Assembly: GCF_018310345.1 (NCBI RefSeq)
Contig: NZ_JAGXBY010000002.1
Location: forward strand, 1-64,000
Origin: Ornithinibacillus massiliensis
Lineage (GTDB): Bacteria; Bacillota; Bacilli; Bacillales; Amphibacillaceae
DNA length: 64,000 bases
Reading direction: 5' to 3'
The position numbers were made by a program, and so were the translations under genes. Below the pieces are notes generated by a model. The model made no database searches, was not told the origin of the DNA, and worked only from the letters and a program-made list of their open reading frames with translations. Numbering within the stretch: the first letter of the stretch is position 1; each line of letters begins with the position of its first letter. Of this stretch, positions 48,031-59,602 are shown piece by piece.

Positions 48031-48858
48031 ATGAGAAAACTGAAAATTACACTATTTTTCGCGTTTTTATTAGTTGTACTAGCTGCATGTGGGTCAGAGG
48101 AGAGCCCCGATGATACATCAGATAATCAAGCACATAATGAAGATCAAAACCGAAGTTCAGAATATGCATTGTTAGAGGAAGGTAAGCTAATTTTTGCTGC
48201 TTCAGGTGAGTTCAAGCCGTTTAGTTATATGGAAGGTGCTGAAATGGTTGGTTATGATATTGCGGTAGCAGAAGCAATTGCTGAAAAACTTGGTCTAGAA
48301 CCAGTAGTCCAAAAGGCTAAGTTTTCCGGAATTGTTACAGGAGTGAATGAAGGACGTTACGATATTGCGGTTGCGAGTCATACCATAACAGATGAACGAC
48401 TAGAAAAAGTTAACTTCTCCATACCGTATTATTATTCAGGTCCAGTTATTTATACAAGACCAGATAGTGACATACAATCAGCTGCAGACCTAAATGGGAA
48501 GGAAATATCTGTTTCGAGAGGCTCAACCTATGTAGAAATAGCACAAGAGTATACAGATAATATTCCACAAGTAGATAGTGATGTAGTGGCATTGCAATCA
48601 TTAGCATCCGGGCATCACGATGCTGTCATAACGGATGAAATCACGGGACAATCGGCAATTCAGAATGGTTTAGAGATTGAAAATCGTGGGCAATTAGGTG
48701 TCAGTGAGCAAGCTGTCGCTGTAAACAAAGAGAATGATGCTTTGTTAGAAGCTATTAATGGTGCACTTCAAGAATTAAAGGATAGTGGAGAGCTAGCTAA
48801 ATTAGCTGAAGAATGGGTCGGTGTTGACATTACGCAAGAACCAGAAGAATTAGAGTAA
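48031..48858 (+). CDS. Amino-acid ABC transporter substrate-binding lipoprotein
   Basis: 275 residues from the ATG at 48031 that opens MRKLKITLFFAFLLVVLAAC, a lipoprotein signal with lipobox LAAC; the ribosome site GAGGGAG is rather far (14 bases). After an acidic linker comes the SBP_bac_3 fold with FKPFSYMEGAEMVGYDIAVA and DIAVASHTITDERLEKVNFS. It delivers a polar amino acid; cystine, arginine or glutamine cannot be told apart. The permease and ATPase follow. The trio is inserted between ysxC and hemA. Confidence 0.87.
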   Translation: MRKLKITLFFAFLLVVLAACGSEESPDDTSDNQAHNEDQNRSSEYALLEEGKLIFAASGEFKPFSYMEGAEMVGYDIAVAEAIAEKLGLEPVVQKAKFSGIVTGVNEGRYDIAVASHTITDERLEKVNFSIPYYYSGPVIYTRPDSDIQSAADLNGKEISVSRGSTYVEIAQEYTDNIPQVDSDVVALQSLASGHHDAVITDEITGQSAIQNGLEIENRGQLGVSEQAVAVNKENDALLEAINGALQELKDSGELAKLAEEWVGVDITQEPEELE

Positions 48859-48893
48859 TTTCCATCGAGTAAAATGATAAGGAGTTGGAACAC

Positions 48894-49547
48894 TTGTCTC
48901 ATTTTCTACAAGTATTTATAAATAGCTATCCTTTATTTCTTCAAGGTCTGAAGATAACCATCTATTTATCCATCGCATCGCTAGTAATTGCTTTTGTAAT
49001 CGGTTTATTTTTTGCCATTCTTAAAATCTCCAACATTAGACCACTTCAATGGATTGCAGATGCGTATATTTGGGTGATAAGAGGTACGCCATTAATAGTT
49101 CAGATTTTTGTTCTGTATTATGGCATTACAGAACTCATCTTGATTAATGCATTTTGGGCTGGTGCTATAGGGCTAGCCATCCATAGTGGTGCATATATTG
49201 CTGAGATTATTCGCGGAACTATTCAGTCGATTGATAAAGGTCAAATGGAAGCAGGGCGTTCCTTAGGGATGACCAAGCCGCAAACAATGAGAAGAATCAT
49301 TCTCCCACAAGCATTTCGTCGAGCGATTCCTTCCCTTGGTAATCAATTTATCATTGGAATTAAAGATTCGTCATTAGTTTCCTTTATTGGAGCACAGGAG
49401 CTATTTGGAGTTTCAAGTTCCTTAGGATCAAACTCTTTTGATTTCCTAACATTCTATTCCATTGCTGCCGTCTATTATTTATTTATTGTGTTTATCCTAA
49501 CGGCTGTAGTAAATAGGGTAGAAAAGAAATTAGCAAAAAGTGATTAA
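48894..49547 (+). CDS. Amino-acid ABC transporter permease
   Basis: 217 residues from TTG 48894; AAGGAG is nine bases upstream, whereas the TTG at 48885 touches it. HisM/GlnP-type permease with five membrane helices, the N-terminal [18 protein letters not shown] and the ATPase-contact loop [20 protein letters not shown]. It pairs with the adjacent binding protein and ATPase. Confidence 0.9.
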   Translation: MSHFLQVFINSYPLFLQGLKITIYLSIASLVIAFVIGLFFAILKISNIRPLQWIADAYIWVIRGTPLIVQIFVLYYGITELILINAFWAGAIGLAIHSGAYIAEIIRGTIQSIDKGQMEAGRSLGMTKPQTMRRIILPQAFRRAIPSLGNQFIIGIKDSSLVSFIGAQELFGVSSSLGSNSFDFLTFYSIAAVYYLFIVFILTAVVNRVEKKLAKSD

Positions 49548-49561
49548 GGGAGGTAAACGAA

Positions 49562-50299
49562 ATGGCTAGGAGAAAAATGGTTCGGGTGGAACAATTAAAT
49601 AAATCATTCGGTGATTTACATGTATTGAAAGATATTGATCTTACGGTAGAAGAAAGTGATGTTGTCGTATTAATTGGTGCAAGTGGCTCCGGTAAAAGTA
49701 CGTTGTTACGTTGCATCAATTTTCTTGAGTTAAAGGATGACGGTAAGATATTCCTGGAAGAGGTTCAGATTGAAAAAGATTCACATGACTTAAATCATAT
49801 TCGTCAACGGGTAGGGATGGTTTTTCAGCATTTTAATCTCTTTCCACATAAAACGGTATTAGAAAACATCATCGAGGCCCCAGTATTAGTTAAAAAACTT
49901 CCTAAGAAAACAGCAATAGAAGAGGCAAAAGTATTGCTTGATAAAGTAGGACTTGGTGACAAGTATGATGTCTATCCTTCAACATTATCAGGTGGACAGA
50001 AACAGCGTGTGGCAATCGCTCGATCCCTTGCAATGAAACCAGATGTGATGTTATTTGATGAACCAACCTCTGCATTAGACCCTGAATTAGTGGGTGAAGT
50101 TCTGACAACTATGAAGGAGCTAGCTGATGAAGGAATGACCATGGTAGTTGTCACACATGAAATGGGGTTTGCTAGAGAAGTGGCGGACTGGGTTGTGTAT
50201 ATGCATGACGGAAAAATTGTAGAATACGGAAAACCGGATGGAATTTTTGAACAACCAAAGGAAGAACGAACGAGAGCTTTCTTAAGTTCAATTTTATAA
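49562..50299 (+). CDS. Amino-acid ABC transporter ATP-binding protein
   Basis: 245 residues. Walker [10 protein letters not shown], signature LSGGQKQR, Walker [15 protein letters not shown] and the switch His in [11 protein letters not shown] are intact. A GlnQ-type ATPase powering import. It has a GGGAGG site, and the operon ends at the terminator just after it. Confidence 0.93.
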   Translation: MARRKMVRVEQLNKSFGDLHVLKDIDLTVEESDVVVLIGASGSGKSTLLRCINFLELKDDGKIFLEEVQIEKDSHDLNHIRQRVGMVFQHFNLFPHKTVLENIIEAPVLVKKLPKKTAIEEAKVLLDKVGLGDKYDVYPSTLSGGQKQRVAIARSLAMKPDVMLFDEPTSALDPELVGEVLTTMKELADEGMTMVVVTHEMGFAREVADWVVYMHDGKIVEYGKPDGIFEQPKEERTRAFLSSIL

Positions 50300-50304
50300 C
50301 AATA

Positions 50305-50345
50305 AAGGGTTCTCTTAGGAAACGACCTAAGAAAACCCTTTTTAT
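50305..50345. terminator. Bidirectional terminator
   Basis: AAGGGTT.TCTTAGG pairs with CCTAAGA.AACCCTT, with T-runs on both strands, between the ABC operon and the convergent membrane-protein gene. Confidence 0.85.
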
Positions 50346-50821
50346 TTTTTCTTTAATAAGTATATCCCGATTACAACTAGCACGATTGGCCAATAAACTT
50401 GTGCGAAATTCACTACATCATGTATCCAATCAAACCATGGTGGAATATTAACCGAAAAGATGAAAACACCAGATAGTAAAGTAAGAATAAGCCCCGGTAG
50501 TAAGCCCTTTTTTGTTTTGATATAACGAATCAAAAAGGCGATACCTATAATGAGAGGGTACATGGCCCAATGGTCAATCCAGAAGCTATAATGTCTAATT
50601 CCATGGAAATGTATTCCGAATCCTAATAAGAGCGTTCCGCTAAATAGTAAATTATAATCCTTTACCTTAAAGCTATAGATTAGCATCGCAAGGCCAATAA
50701 TAATTAATATGGTAGGCCAAGAATAAAAGTCAGTAAAGATAGGCAACTTTAATTGTCTAAATAAAAAATATAAACCAATGCCAATTAGCAAGTAGGCTGT
50801 TAGGGTATTTTTATTTTTCAT
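50342..50821 (-). CDS. LiaI/LiaF-like transmembrane protein
   Basis: 159 residues with about six short hydrophobic spans and the repeated pattern YLLIGIGLYFLFRQL / WPTILIIIGLAMLIYSF / YWPIVLVVIGIYLLKKK, as in the DUF5668/LiaF N-terminal membrane region. It lacks the soluble LiaF C-terminal domain. Relatives take part in cell-envelope stress sensing; its role here is unknown. Confidence 0.75.
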   Translation of the reverse strand: MKNKNTLTAYLLIGIGLYFLFRQLKLPIFTDFYSWPTILIIIGLAMLIYSFKVKDYNLLFSGTLLLGFGIHFHGIRHYSFWIDHWAMYPLIIGIAFLIRYIKTKKGLLPGLILTLLSGVFIFSVNIPPWFDWIHDVVNFAQVYWPIVLVVIGIYLLKKK

Positions 50822-51049
50822 TTCCTCACCTTTCGCGTGTTCATATACTGTATGTTGATTTCTTGATTCTTATAGTATGGTGTGTTAGAGTACATCTGAG
50901 TTTATCTTTATGATAGCATATATTTTTAAAACATACTTTCATAATCTGTTCACAAAACCAAAAAACGAAACGTTTGTACTGTGATATACTAGTTACAGTA
51001 TGAAATCTAGGTTGAATTTGAACCGCTATATTTTCGGAGGAGAGATACG

Positions 51050-52420
51050 GTGCATATTTTAAAAGTTGGTTTAAATTACAAAACAGCCCCTGTCGAAATT
51101 AGAGAAAAACTAACTTTCTCAGAAAACTCTCTTCAGGATGCTATGCAAGAATTAAAAACAAGAAAAAGTATATTAGAAAATGTCATCTTATCAACCTGTA
51201 ATCGTACAGAGATCTATGCTGTAGTAGATCAACTACATACAGGGCGTTATTATATAAAGCAGTTTCTAGCTGATTGGTTTCATGTTGATAAAGAAGAGCT
51301 TGCCTCTTTTTTAAGAATAACAGAGGATGATGGGGCTTTTGAGCATTTATTTAGAGTTTCATCAGGACTTGATTCTATGGTGCTTGGGGAAACGCAAATA
51401 CTTGGACAAGTTAAACAGGCTTTCCTATCTTCACAAGAAGTAAAAGCTACTGGAACCATTTTTAACGAGTTATTTAAGCAAGCCATTACCTTTGCTAAAC
51501 GAGCTCAAAAAGAAACTGCCATCGGTGAAAATGCCGTCTCGGTTAGCTATGCTGCTGTCGAATTAGCCAAGAAAATCTTTGGAACGTTGCAAGATAAACA
51601 TGTCGTAATTGTTGGTGCTGGAGAGATGGGCGAACTTGCTGCTAAAAACTTACAAGGATCTGGAGCTACGAAAATAACGGTAGTAAACCGAACTTTGGAA
51701 AAGGCAAATATGCTAGCAGAACAGTTTCATGCACAAGCAGAACAGCTGGATAACTTAAGTGCAGTCTTAGAAAATACCGATATATTAATCAGTTCTACTG
51801 GATCAGATTCGTTTGTCATGACACATGACATGCTAGAACCAATTCAAAAGAAACGTAAAGGACGACCTTTATTTTTAGTAGATATTGCTGTTCCTAGAGA
51901 TTTGGATCCTGAATTAGGGAAATTAGATAATGTATTTTTATATGATATTGATGATTTACAACATATCGTGGATGAGAATCTAGAAACGCGTAAGAAAGCT
52001 GCAGAGCAAATTGAATTACAACTAGAGAAAGAAATCATTACCTTTAAAGAATGGATGAAAACATTAGGTGTTGTTCCAGTAATATCTGCATTAAGGAAAA
52101 AAGCACTTTGCATTCAAGCTGAAACAATGAAAAGTATTGAGCGAAAGATGCCTGACTTAACTGACCGAGAGAAGAAGGTATTAAGTAAGCACACGAAAAG
52201 TATTATTAATCAATTACTTAAGGATCCGATTACACAAGCAAAAGAACTAGCAGGCACAGATAATGCAAGTGAGGCGTTACAGCTATTTGTTGATATCTTT
52301 GGTATTGAAGAAGAAGTGAAAGAAGAGTTCGCTAAACAAGCAGTTAAAAATGATGAATTACTTCAATCATTAAAGAAAGAGATTCCATTAGCGAGTAAAT
52401 TTGCGGAAGTAACGCAGTAA
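51050..52420 (+). CDS. hemA: Glutamyl-tRNA reductase
   Basis: 456 residues from GTG after GGAGGAGAG. The catalytic Cys is in [12 protein letters not shown] (near residue 50). [20 protein letters not shown], the NADPH motif [16 protein letters not shown] and the C-terminal dimerisation helices are present. First committed step of heme synthesis by the C5 pathway. It heads the hemAXCDBL operon. Confidence 0.97.
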   Translation: MHILKVGLNYKTAPVEIREKLTFSENSLQDAMQELKTRKSILENVILSTCNRTEIYAVVDQLHTGRYYIKQFLADWFHVDKEELASFLRITEDDGAFEHLFRVSSGLDSMVLGETQILGQVKQAFLSSQEVKATGTIFNELFKQAITFAKRAQKETAIGENAVSVSYAAVELAKKIFGTLQDKHVVIVGAGEMGELAAKNLQGSGATKITVVNRTLEKANMLAEQFHAQAEQLDNLSAVLENTDILISSTGSDSFVMTHDMLEPIQKKRKGRPLFLVDIAVPRDLDPELGKLDNVFLYDIDDLQHIVDENLETRKKAAEQIELQLEKEIITFKEWMKTLGVVPVISALRKKALCIQAETMKSIERKMPDLTDREKKVLSKHTKSIINQLLKDPITQAKELAGTDNASEALQLFVDIFGIEEEVKEEFAKQAVKNDELLQSLKKEIPLASKFAEVTQ

Positions 52421-52432
52421 AGGGTTTGTCGT

Positions 52433-53251
52433 ATGGTAGAGGTACGTTGGATCTATGAAGGAATACTATGTGTTTATGCATTAAGTCTGATATGTTATTT
52501 TATTGATTTTGTACAGCAAAACCGGAAGGCAAATGTATCTGCCTTCTGGTTACTTTGTATGGTTTGGCTCTTTCAAACCGTTTTTTTATTATCTACTGTT
52601 ATAACAGAGAATCGATTTCCTATTGCAACGTTAACCGATAGCTTATATTTTTACGCATGGGTATTAGTGACCTTTTCTGTACTAATGAATCGCTTATTTA
52701 AAACGTATTTCATGGTGTTTTTTATTAATTTGTTTGGATTTTTTGTCTTACTGATGCATATATCGCTTGTCGCGAAAAACCAGGTGACAGAGAGTGGGAT
52801 ACAGCTTGTTGATGAAATATTAATTGCACATATTTCCTTGGCAATTCTCTCATACGGTTTCTTTACCATTTCGTTTATATTTTCTCTTATGTATATTGTG
52901 CAATATCATTTCTTAAAAGAAAAGAAAGCGATAAAATGGGTATGGAAATTAGGGGACTTAAACCGACTAGAGCGTTATACGTTTCGTACGATCACCATTG
53001 GTGTCCCATTATTATTAATTGGTATCATTTTAGGATTTGCGTGGGCATATACCGAGGATGTTGAATTTTATTGGTTTGATTTAAAAACAATAGGGTCGAT
53101 ACTAGTTTTGGGTATCTATATCACGTATTTACTACTACGAGTTGTACGGCGAATGGCTGGAAAATCTCTTGCTACCTACAATGCTTTTGCATTTTTTATA
53201 TTGATTATTAACTTCTTTTTATTTACTAGGCTCTCAAATTTTCACATTTAA
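52433..53251 (+). CDS. hemX: HemX, cytochrome c assembly-type membrane protein
   Basis: 272 residues with eight hydrophobic spans and the CcsA-type motif [19 protein letters not shown]. In B. subtilis HemX lowers the amount of HemA. It starts 12 bases after hemA. Confidence 0.9.
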   Translation: MVEVRWIYEGILCVYALSLICYFIDFVQQNRKANVSAFWLLCMVWLFQTVFLLSTVITENRFPIATLTDSLYFYAWVLVTFSVLMNRLFKTYFMVFFINLFGFFVLLMHISLVAKNQVTESGIQLVDEILIAHISLAILSYGFFTISFIFSLMYIVQYHFLKEKKAIKWVWKLGDLNRLERYTFRTITIGVPLLLIGIILGFAWAYTEDVEFYWFDLKTIGSILVLGIYITYLLLRVVRRMAGKSLATYNAFAFFILIINFFLFTRLSNFHI

Positions 53252-53265
53252 CTAGGAGGATTACT

Positions 53266-54195
53266 ATGCGTAAAATTATCGTTGGATCTAGACAGAGCAA
53301 CCTTGCCCTAACTCAGACGAATTGGGTGATTAACGAGCTGAAAAAGGCAGGAGTGGAAAACGAGTTTGAGGTTAAAAAGATTGTAACCAAAGGAGATAAA
53401 ATCCTGGACGTCACACTGTCTAAAGTTGGTGGTAAAGGATTATTCGTCAAGGAAATAGAAAAAGCTCTCTATGATAAGGAGATTGATTTTGCAGTTCACA
53501 GTATGAAAGATATGCCTGCTGCATTACCAGAAGGCTTAATTATCTCAGCTATTCCAGTTAGGGAAGATCACCGGGATGCCCTTATATCGAAAAATCAAGT
53601 TCCATTAAGAGAGTTACCAGAAGGAGCAGTAGTTGGTACGAGTAGTCTTCGCCGTGCTGCGCAAATCCTTGCTGAAAGACCGGATCTTGAAATTAAATGG
53701 ATTCGTGGAAATATAGAAACGAGAATTCGTAAATTACAAGAAGAAGATTACGATGCCATTATCTTAGCAGTCTCTGGATTAAAGCGTGTCGGCTTAAATG
53801 AGGATCTGATTACAGAGTACTTAGAACCAGACGTTTGTGTGCCTGCGGTAGGTCAAGGGGCACTTGCTATTGAAAGCCGTGAAGATGACCAAGAATTAAA
53901 TGATATACTAGCAAAAATAAATGATGCTTATACCGTTAAAACCGTGACTGCTGAAAGGACTTATTTGAATTTATTAGAAGGTGGCTGCCAAATTCCCATC
54001 GGCGGATTCGCTCATTTAGAAAATGAAGATGTCGTCCTAAACGCCCTTGTTGGTACACCAGATGGTAAAACCATTCTTAAAGAAGTCGTACGAGGTACAG
54101 ACCCGGTACAGGTTGGAAAAGAAGCGGCGGAGAAGTTGTTACGACTAGGTGCAAAAGATATTATTGAACGCGTAAAAGAGGAGTTAGATCAGTAA
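53266..54195 (+). CDS. hemC: Porphobilinogen deaminase
   Basis: 309 residues. [15 protein letters not shown] at the N-terminus, [21 protein letters not shown] and the cofactor-attachment Cys in [12 protein letters not shown]. It polymerises four porphobilinogens to hydroxymethylbilane. GGAGG precedes the ATG, and the stop overlaps the hemD start. Confidence 0.96.
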   Translation: MRKIIVGSRQSNLALTQTNWVINELKKAGVENEFEVKKIVTKGDKILDVTLSKVGGKGLFVKEIEKALYDKEIDFAVHSMKDMPAALPEGLIISAIPVREDHRDALISKNQVPLRELPEGAVVGTSSLRRAAQILAERPDLEIKWIRGNIETRIRKLQEEDYDAIILAVSGLKRVGLNEDLITEYLEPDVCVPAVGQGALAIESREDDQELNDILAKINDAYTVKTVTAERTYLNLLEGGCQIPIGGFAHLENEDVVLNALVGTPDGKTILKEVVRGTDPVQVGKEAAEKLLRLGAKDIIERVKEELDQ

Positions 54196-54950
54196 TGCTT
54201 CCATTAGCAGGGAAGAATGTATTGGTTACCAGGGAAGCGAGTTTGGCAAAAAAATTTACCAATCAACTCCTTGATAATGGGGCTAATGTATATGAGGTAC
54301 CTTTATTAAAGATTACCAGTAGAAGCGCAGTAGATATCGTACAAAGATTACAGAATATGGATACGTTAGAATGGATTTTTTTCACGAGTGTAAATGGTGT
54401 GGATTGTTTTTTTTCTATCCTAGAGGAAGAGGACGTAACACTGGATAATGTGAAAATTGCTGTTGTAGGAAAAAAAACTGCAACAGTTCTAGCTAACTAT
54501 GGATATAAGCCCGATTTTGTCCCGTCTATTTACGATGGTGAAAATCTAGTAATAGAGTTTCTAGAAAAATATCAGGAAATAAAACAGGTCTTATTAGTTC
54601 AAGGTAATAGATCTAGAGATGTTGTTGCGAAGGGTTTATCTAAGGCTGGTGTTCAACACCAATCCTTGGTCGTCTATGATACAAATTATAATTTTGATGT
54701 TGAAACTAAATTAAGACAGGTGCTAGAGAAAGTATCATTTGATTTTATTACATTTACAAGTCCATCTACGGTCGAAGCTTTTACAACGTTTTCTACTATG
54801 ACGTTACCAGAATATACGAAAATTGTTTGTATTGGAAAGACAACAGAAGCAAGGGCGAGACAGCTTGGCTTTAAGAATATGATTACTCCAGAAACCTATA
54901 CGATTGAGTCTATGATCGAAGTAATGTTAATGAATAAAAGAGAGGATTGA
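54195..54950 (+). CDS. hemD: Uroporphyrinogen-III synthase
   Basis: 251 residues. HemD is poorly conserved, but the two-domain pattern with [28 protein letters not shown] and [14 protein letters not shown] is characteristic. It closes and inverts ring D. It overlaps hemC by one base and leads directly into hemB. Confidence 0.92.
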   Translation: MLPLAGKNVLVTREASLAKKFTNQLLDNGANVYEVPLLKITSRSAVDIVQRLQNMDTLEWIFFTSVNGVDCFFSILEEEDVTLDNVKIAVVGKKTATVLANYGYKPDFVPSIYDGENLVIEFLEKYQEIKQVLLVQGNRSRDVVAKGLSKAGVQHQSLVVYDTNYNFDVETKLRQVLEKVSFDFITFTSPSTVEAFTTFSTMTLPEYTKIVCIGKTTEARARQLGFKNMITPETYTIESMIEVMLMNKRED

Positions 54951-54955
54951 GTTAC

Positions 54956-55942
54956 ATGAATAGTAATACTGAATTTAAACGTCATCGCCGTTTACGGTCA
55001 TCTAATTCGATGAGAGCAATGGTTAGAGAAACCCATCTCCATGTAGAAGATTTTATTTATCCAATGTTTGTTGTAGAAGGTAGTAATGTGAAAAATGAAG
55101 TACCTTCTATGCCTGGCGTCTATCAAGTATCCATGGATCTTCTATTAGATGAAGTGAAAGAGGTTGTCGAGCTTGGTATTAAATCAATCATTCTATTTGG
55201 TGTCCCAAATGATAAGGATGAAGTTGGTACAGGTGCTTTTATTGAAACTGGAATTGTCCAAGAGGCAACAAGATTGATAAAGCGCGCATATCCAGAAATT
55301 CTTATAGTTGCCGATACCTGTCTCTGTGAATACACATCTCATGGCCATTGTGGAGTGATTCATGACCATGATGTAGATAATGACGAATCCTTACAATTAC
55401 TTGCCCGAACTGCGGTATCGCAAGCGGAAGCTGGTGCTGACATAATTGCACCTTCTAATATGATGGATGGATTTGTCAAAGTAATTAGACAAGCCTTAGA
55501 TGAAGCAGGGTTTACCAACATACCTATTATGTCCTATGCAGTGAAGTACGCTTCTGCCTTTTATGGTCCTTTCCGTGATGCAGCAGACAGTACACCACAA
55601 TTTGGTGACCGTAAATCCTATCAAATGGATCCTGCCAACCGCCTAGAGGCATTAAGAGAAGCGGAATCGGATGTGGTAGAGGGTGCAGACTTCTTAATTG
55701 TAAAACCAGCACTATCCTACTTAGATATTGTTCGTGATGTCCGCAATCATTTTAACTTGCCAGTTGTTGCTTATAATGTAAGTGGCGAATATTCCATGGT
55801 AAAAGCAGCAGCTTTAAATGGTTGGATTGAAGAAAAGAGTTTAGTAATGGAAAAATTAACGTCGATGAAACGTGCGGGTGCAGACTTAATTATTACCTAT
55901 TTTGCTAAAGATGTGGCGAAGTGGTTGAAGGAAGAAAATTAA
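54956..55942 (+). CDS. hemB: Delta-aminolevulinic acid dehydratase
   Basis: 328 residues from ATG 54956; the in-frame TTG at 54947 is too close to the AGAGG site. The zinc-type cysteine cluster [16 protein letters not shown] is present, as are the Schiff-base lysines in [18 protein letters not shown] and [14 protein letters not shown]. It condenses two aminolevulinates to porphobilinogen. Confidence 0.96.
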   Translation: MNSNTEFKRHRRLRSSNSMRAMVRETHLHVEDFIYPMFVVEGSNVKNEVPSMPGVYQVSMDLLLDEVKEVVELGIKSIILFGVPNDKDEVGTGAFIETGIVQEATRLIKRAYPEILIVADTCLCEYTSHGHCGVIHDHDVDNDESLQLLARTAVSQAEAGADIIAPSNMMDGFVKVIRQALDEAGFTNIPIMSYAVKYASAFYGPFRDAADSTPQFGDRKSYQMDPANRLEALREAESDVVEGADFLIVKPALSYLDIVRDVRNHFNLPVVAYNVSGEYSMVKAAALNGWIEEKSLVMEKLTSMKRAGADLIITYFAKDVAKWLKEEN

Positions 55943-55956
55943 ACGAGGTGGTTATG

Positions 55957-57243
55957 ATGAAACAATTCAATCAATCAATTGATGCGTATCAAGAAGCGGT
56001 TAATTTGATGCCCGGTGGTGTTAACTCACCGGTTAGAGCATTTAAATCGGTAGGGATGGACCCAATTTTTATGGAAAGTGGAAAAGGGTCTAAAATCAAA
56101 GATATTGATGGTAATGAGTATATTGATTACGTGTTGAGTTGGGGACCGCTTATCTTAGGGCATGCAGATGAACGAGTTGTTAGTAAGCTACATGAAGTTA
56201 TTGAAAATGGAACAAGCTTTGGTGCCCCTACGGTACTGGAGAATAAACTAGCAAAGTTAGTAATTGACCGAGTACCTTCCATTGAAGTAGTTCGTATGGT
56301 AAACTCTGGGACAGAAGCGACGATGAGCGCATTACGACTAGCTCGTGGATTTACTGGTAGAGATCTTATCTTGAAATTTGAGGGTAGCTATCATGGCCAT
56401 GGTGACTCATTATTAATTAAAGCAGGGTCTGGTGTTGCTACTTTAGGTCTTCCAGACAGCCCTGGTGTACCGAAAACAATTGCACAAAATACGATTACTG
56501 TTGCTTATAATGATCAAGAGGGTGTGCGTACTGCTTTTGAGAAATATGGTCATAACATTGCAGCGGTTATTGCGGAACCAGTATGTGGTAATATGGGTGT
56601 TGTTCCTCCTACTAATGAATTCTTACAATTTCTCAGAAAGATAACAGAAGATCATGGATCACTGTTAATTTTTGATGAGGTTATGACAGGTTTCCGTGTA
56701 AGTTACCATTGTGCACAGGGACATTTTGACGTGACACCGGATTTGACATGCTTAGGTAAAGTAATTGGTGGAGGATTACCAGTTGGAGCCTATGGTGGTA
56801 AGCGCGAAATTATGCAACAAGTAGCACCTGCAGGGCCGATATATCAAGCAGGAACATTATCTGGGAACCCATTAGCTATGACTGCAGGATATGAAACGCT
56901 AAGTGCTTTAACGAAAGAATCTTATGAAGAAATGAATAAGAAAGTAGATTTATTAGTAGAAGGCTATCAGCAAGCTGCGAATGATTATCATATTCCCTTG
57001 CAGATAAATCGAGCAGGATCTATGGTTGGCGTTTTCTTTGCAAAAGAACCAGTGACTAGCTTTGCTACTGCATCCAAATCGAATTTAGATCATTTTAATC
57101 AGTATTATCGAATTATGATAGAGGAAGGCGTCTTCTTACCACCATCACAATTCGAAGGTTTATTCTTATCTACTGCACATACTGAAGAAGATATCCAAAG
57201 AACAATTCAAGCAGCTAGAAAAGCATTTTCACAGCTTGCATAA
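55957..57243 (+). CDS. hemL: Glutamate-1-semialdehyde 2,1-aminomutase
   Basis: 428 residues; of the ATGATG pair the second (55957) is better spaced from [32 protein letters not shown]-like [17 protein letters not shown] and the PLP lysine in [15 protein letters not shown] (K in GLGK/CLGK context) are present. It makes aminolevulinate. Last gene of hemAXCDBL. Confidence 0.96.
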   Translation: MKQFNQSIDAYQEAVNLMPGGVNSPVRAFKSVGMDPIFMESGKGSKIKDIDGNEYIDYVLSWGPLILGHADERVVSKLHEVIENGTSFGAPTVLENKLAKLVIDRVPSIEVVRMVNSGTEATMSALRLARGFTGRDLILKFEGSYHGHGDSLLIKAGSGVATLGLPDSPGVPKTIAQNTITVAYNDQEGVRTAFEKYGHNIAAVIAEPVCGNMGVVPPTNEFLQFLRKITEDHGSLLIFDEVMTGFRVSYHCAQGHFDVTPDLTCLGKVIGGGLPVGAYGGKREIMQQVAPAGPIYQAGTLSGNPLAMTAGYETLSALTKESYEEMNKKVDLLVEGYQQAANDYHIPLQINRAGSMVGVFFAKEPVTSFATASKSNLDHFNQYYRIMIEEGVFLPPSQFEGLFLSTAHTEEDIQRTIQAARKAFSQLA

Positions 57244-57252
57244 CTAATCTAA

Positions 57253-57308
57253 AAAAACGAACTAATGCAATTCTGTTAACATGAATGGCAGATTAGTTCG
57301 TTTTTTAT
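57253..57308 (+). terminator. Intrinsic terminator of the hem operon
   Basis: AACGAACTAAT pairs with ATTAGTTCGTT, followed by a T-run. Confidence 0.85.
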
Positions 57309-57491
57309 TGTATCTCTAGCCTTTCCTAATAATCCACCTAGTTAATCTATAACCCACTCCATATTCACAAATCAAAAATACGTTTTTCCACTAAGAGATT
57401 TCCTCTACTTAGCATATCCTAAGGTCTTGACTCATATAGATAATTAAGAGATAAGGCATATGGAATGTATGTTTTGAAGGGAGGAAACCAC

Positions 57492-58514
57492 TTGGTAAAC
57501 GAACAGAATTTATTTCGTTTTGACTTGAATGAGTCATTGTACTTTGAAAAGGGTCAGGAAGTTGCTGAAATTATGGGGATTTCCTTGGAACCGGAAATTT
57601 CTATACAAGAATTTGCTGATTTTATTTCCATTAGAGGTGTAATTGAATTACAAGGTTCTTATCAGAAAGCTCAAACCATAGGTGAGAGCACGGAGTCGTA
57701 CCTAGACGGGTATGATTCAAAGCGTTATATGGAAAGGGTTACTGACGCAGAGTATGGTGTTGCTGAATTTAGGCATCGTTTTCCTGTTGAAATCACTGTC
57801 CCATCCTATCGAGTGGAAAATTTAGATGATGTAACTGTTTTCATCTCGGAGTTTGATTATGAATTACCAGAATCAGATCACTTGTATTTGCGTTCCACTA
57901 TTGAAATTCATGGTATACGTAATCAAGTAGAAGAGGAGGAGGCAGAAGCAGCAGTAGAAGTAGAAGCAGACGAAGAGCCTACTACAGAAGCACTTCAAGA
58001 AGAAGAACCTGCTCTAGCAAGAAATGAGGAAGAGGTTTTTGAATTTGATGTAAAACATGAAGACGAATCTTCCACCTACATAGAAGATTCGCCAGAGCCA
58101 CTTCCAACCTTGTCGCAAGAAGAAATAAATGATTCTATTGAAGATGATAGATGGAAGTTCATGCAAAAAACACAAACCTTTGACGAATTCTTTAATAAAA
58201 ACCAAGAGCCAGAAATAGAGGTGGAAGAGGAATTGCATGAACCATCATCCTCGGAGGAAGAGACTTATAGTCTGGATGATTCTGATGAAAGTAGGACTGA
58301 AAAAGCAGATTTGACCTATCTAGCCGATATGTTCCGAGGTGGGGAAGAACAATACGCAAAAGTAAGGCTGTGCATTGTTCAGGAAAAAGATACATTAGAA
58401 TCCCTGGCTGAACGATATGAAACAACAACGCTTCATATCCGTAACCAAAATCGATTAGAGGATGATGATATTACAGAAGGTCAATTACTTTATATTCCTG
58501 TGAAAAATAAATGA
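57492..58514 (+). CDS. spoVID: Stage VI sporulation protein D
   Basis: 340 residues from TTG 57492 after GGGAGG; the open frame starts earlier without a site. The N-terminal ~130 residues form the SpoVID morphogenetic domain. A long acidic low-complexity linker (Glu-rich, about 145-285) is followed by a C-terminal LysM domain (YAKVRLCIVQEKDTLESLAE... LLYIPVK). SpoVID drives encasement of the forespore by the coat. The linker is rich in repeated Glu/Ala codons, so its length may vary. Confidence 0.93.
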   Translation: MVNEQNLFRFDLNESLYFEKGQEVAEIMGISLEPEISIQEFADFISIRGVIELQGSYQKAQTIGESTESYLDGYDSKRYMERVTDAEYGVAEFRHRFPVEITVPSYRVENLDDVTVFISEFDYELPESDHLYLRSTIEIHGIRNQVEEEEAEAAVEVEADEEPTTEALQEEEPALARNEEEVFEFDVKHEDESSTYIEDSPEPLPTLSQEEINDSIEDDRWKFMQKTQTFDEFFNKNQEPEIEVEEELHEPSSSEEETYSLDDSDESRTEKADLTYLADMFRGGEEQYAKVRLCIVQEKDTLESLAERYETTTLHIRNQNRLEDDDITEGQLLYIPVKNK

Positions 58515-58521
58515 ACAACGT

Positions 58522-58553
58522 ATACCCCTTGGTCAAAAATCAAGGGGTATATT
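58522..58553 (+). terminator. Terminator-like hairpin after spoVID
   Basis: ATACCCCTTG pairs perfectly with CAAGGGGTAT. The T-tract is weak, so some read-through into ysxE is likely. Confidence 0.65.
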
Positions 58554-58582
58554 AATGGGATACTTTATAGGTGGTGAAGCTC

Positions 58583-59602
58583 TTGGAGAATGTTCGGCGA
58601 ATTCTAGAATCGTATCATGTCTTTCCTGTTGATATAGAAAAAGTAACCGAACGTCTATATCATATTCAAGGTAATAAACAGAAATATGCATTAAAGAGAA
58701 GTAATCTACAAGAAGAAAGAGTTCCATTATGGTTAGACATCTACCATATGGCACATGCCCAGAATATACAACATATCGTACCAGTATATGTAAACCAAAA
58801 AGGAGAACTATTTACGAAGGATGGAGAGGATATCTATTATTTAACCCCCTGGATCGAAACAAGTAATCGACATCCTTCTATTGGAAAAGTATATCAACAT
58901 CTTGGATATATTCATGCAAAAACGAGGAAAACACTGCAGTTAAACGAGAAAGAATTGGAAAATGCACGGGAAAATTTTCTCGTCTATAAAAAACAAATAA
59001 TGGAGCTAAGAAAGAAGCTACTAGTTCATGTAGAAAATTTTGAATCGAAACATTTTATGTCACCGGTCGAACTATTAGTTTGTACACAGTACCGTGACCT
59101 TGTGCAAGTCTTTTTTATCGTAGAGAAGCGACTGAATCAATACTTAGAATCTCTTGAAGAATTAGCAGAGTGGCAAGTATGTCTCTGTCATGGAAATGTG
59201 AAAGATTCCCATGTTCTTCATGGGAATCAGATTTATTTCATTAACTGGGAGAAGGCAACTTATAACCACCCCATTATAGATTTGACTTTATTATGGAAGC
59301 ATAAAACCTTTTACCATGATACAGAGGTAGGGCCTTTGTTGGAACAATTTAAGCTATATACAGATGAAAACCAGTTGGAAAATCGCGAACTAACACTATT
59401 AGCGCTTTATTTACTTGATCCTTCAGAATATATAAGCGCCATCGATACGTATGTGGAAGATAAATCTTCTAACAGCACGATGGAATTAGTAGTAAAGCTA
59501 CAGCGATATCATCGTCAATTAATGTTTGGGATACGTTTTTCTTTATTTGTGGAGGAGGAATTTGAAATGGTACCACTGGATGAAAGTAGCAGTGAGGATT
59601 AA
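58583..59602 (+). CDS. ysxE: Spore coat-associated kinase-like protein YsxE
   Basis: 339 residues from TTG 58583, eight bases after AGGTGG; the GTG within that site is the alternative. CotS/YsxE-type phosphotransferase fold: LYHIQGNKQKYALKRSN (lysine region), VCLCHGNVKDSHVL in place of the catalytic loop (HGNVKDSH), and YFINWEKATYNHPIIDLTLL as the metal loop. The usual catalytic Asp of the HGD motif is Asn, so activity is doubtful. It follows spoVID, as in B. subtilis, and is convergent with the next gene by 4 bases. Confidence 0.9.
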   Translation: MENVRRILESYHVFPVDIEKVTERLYHIQGNKQKYALKRSNLQEERVPLWLDIYHMAHAQNIQHIVPVYVNQKGELFTKDGEDIYYLTPWIETSNRHPSIGKVYQHLGYIHAKTRKTLQLNEKELENARENFLVYKKQIMELRKKLLVHVENFESKHFMSPVELLVCTQYRDLVQVFFIVEKRLNQYLESLEELAEWQVCLCHGNVKDSHVLHGNQIYFINWEKATYNHPIIDLTLLWKHKTFYHDTEVGPLLEQFKLYTDENQLENRELTLLALYLLDPSEYISAIDTYVEDKSSNSTMELVVKLQRYHRQLMFGIRFSLFVEEEFEMVPLDESSSED

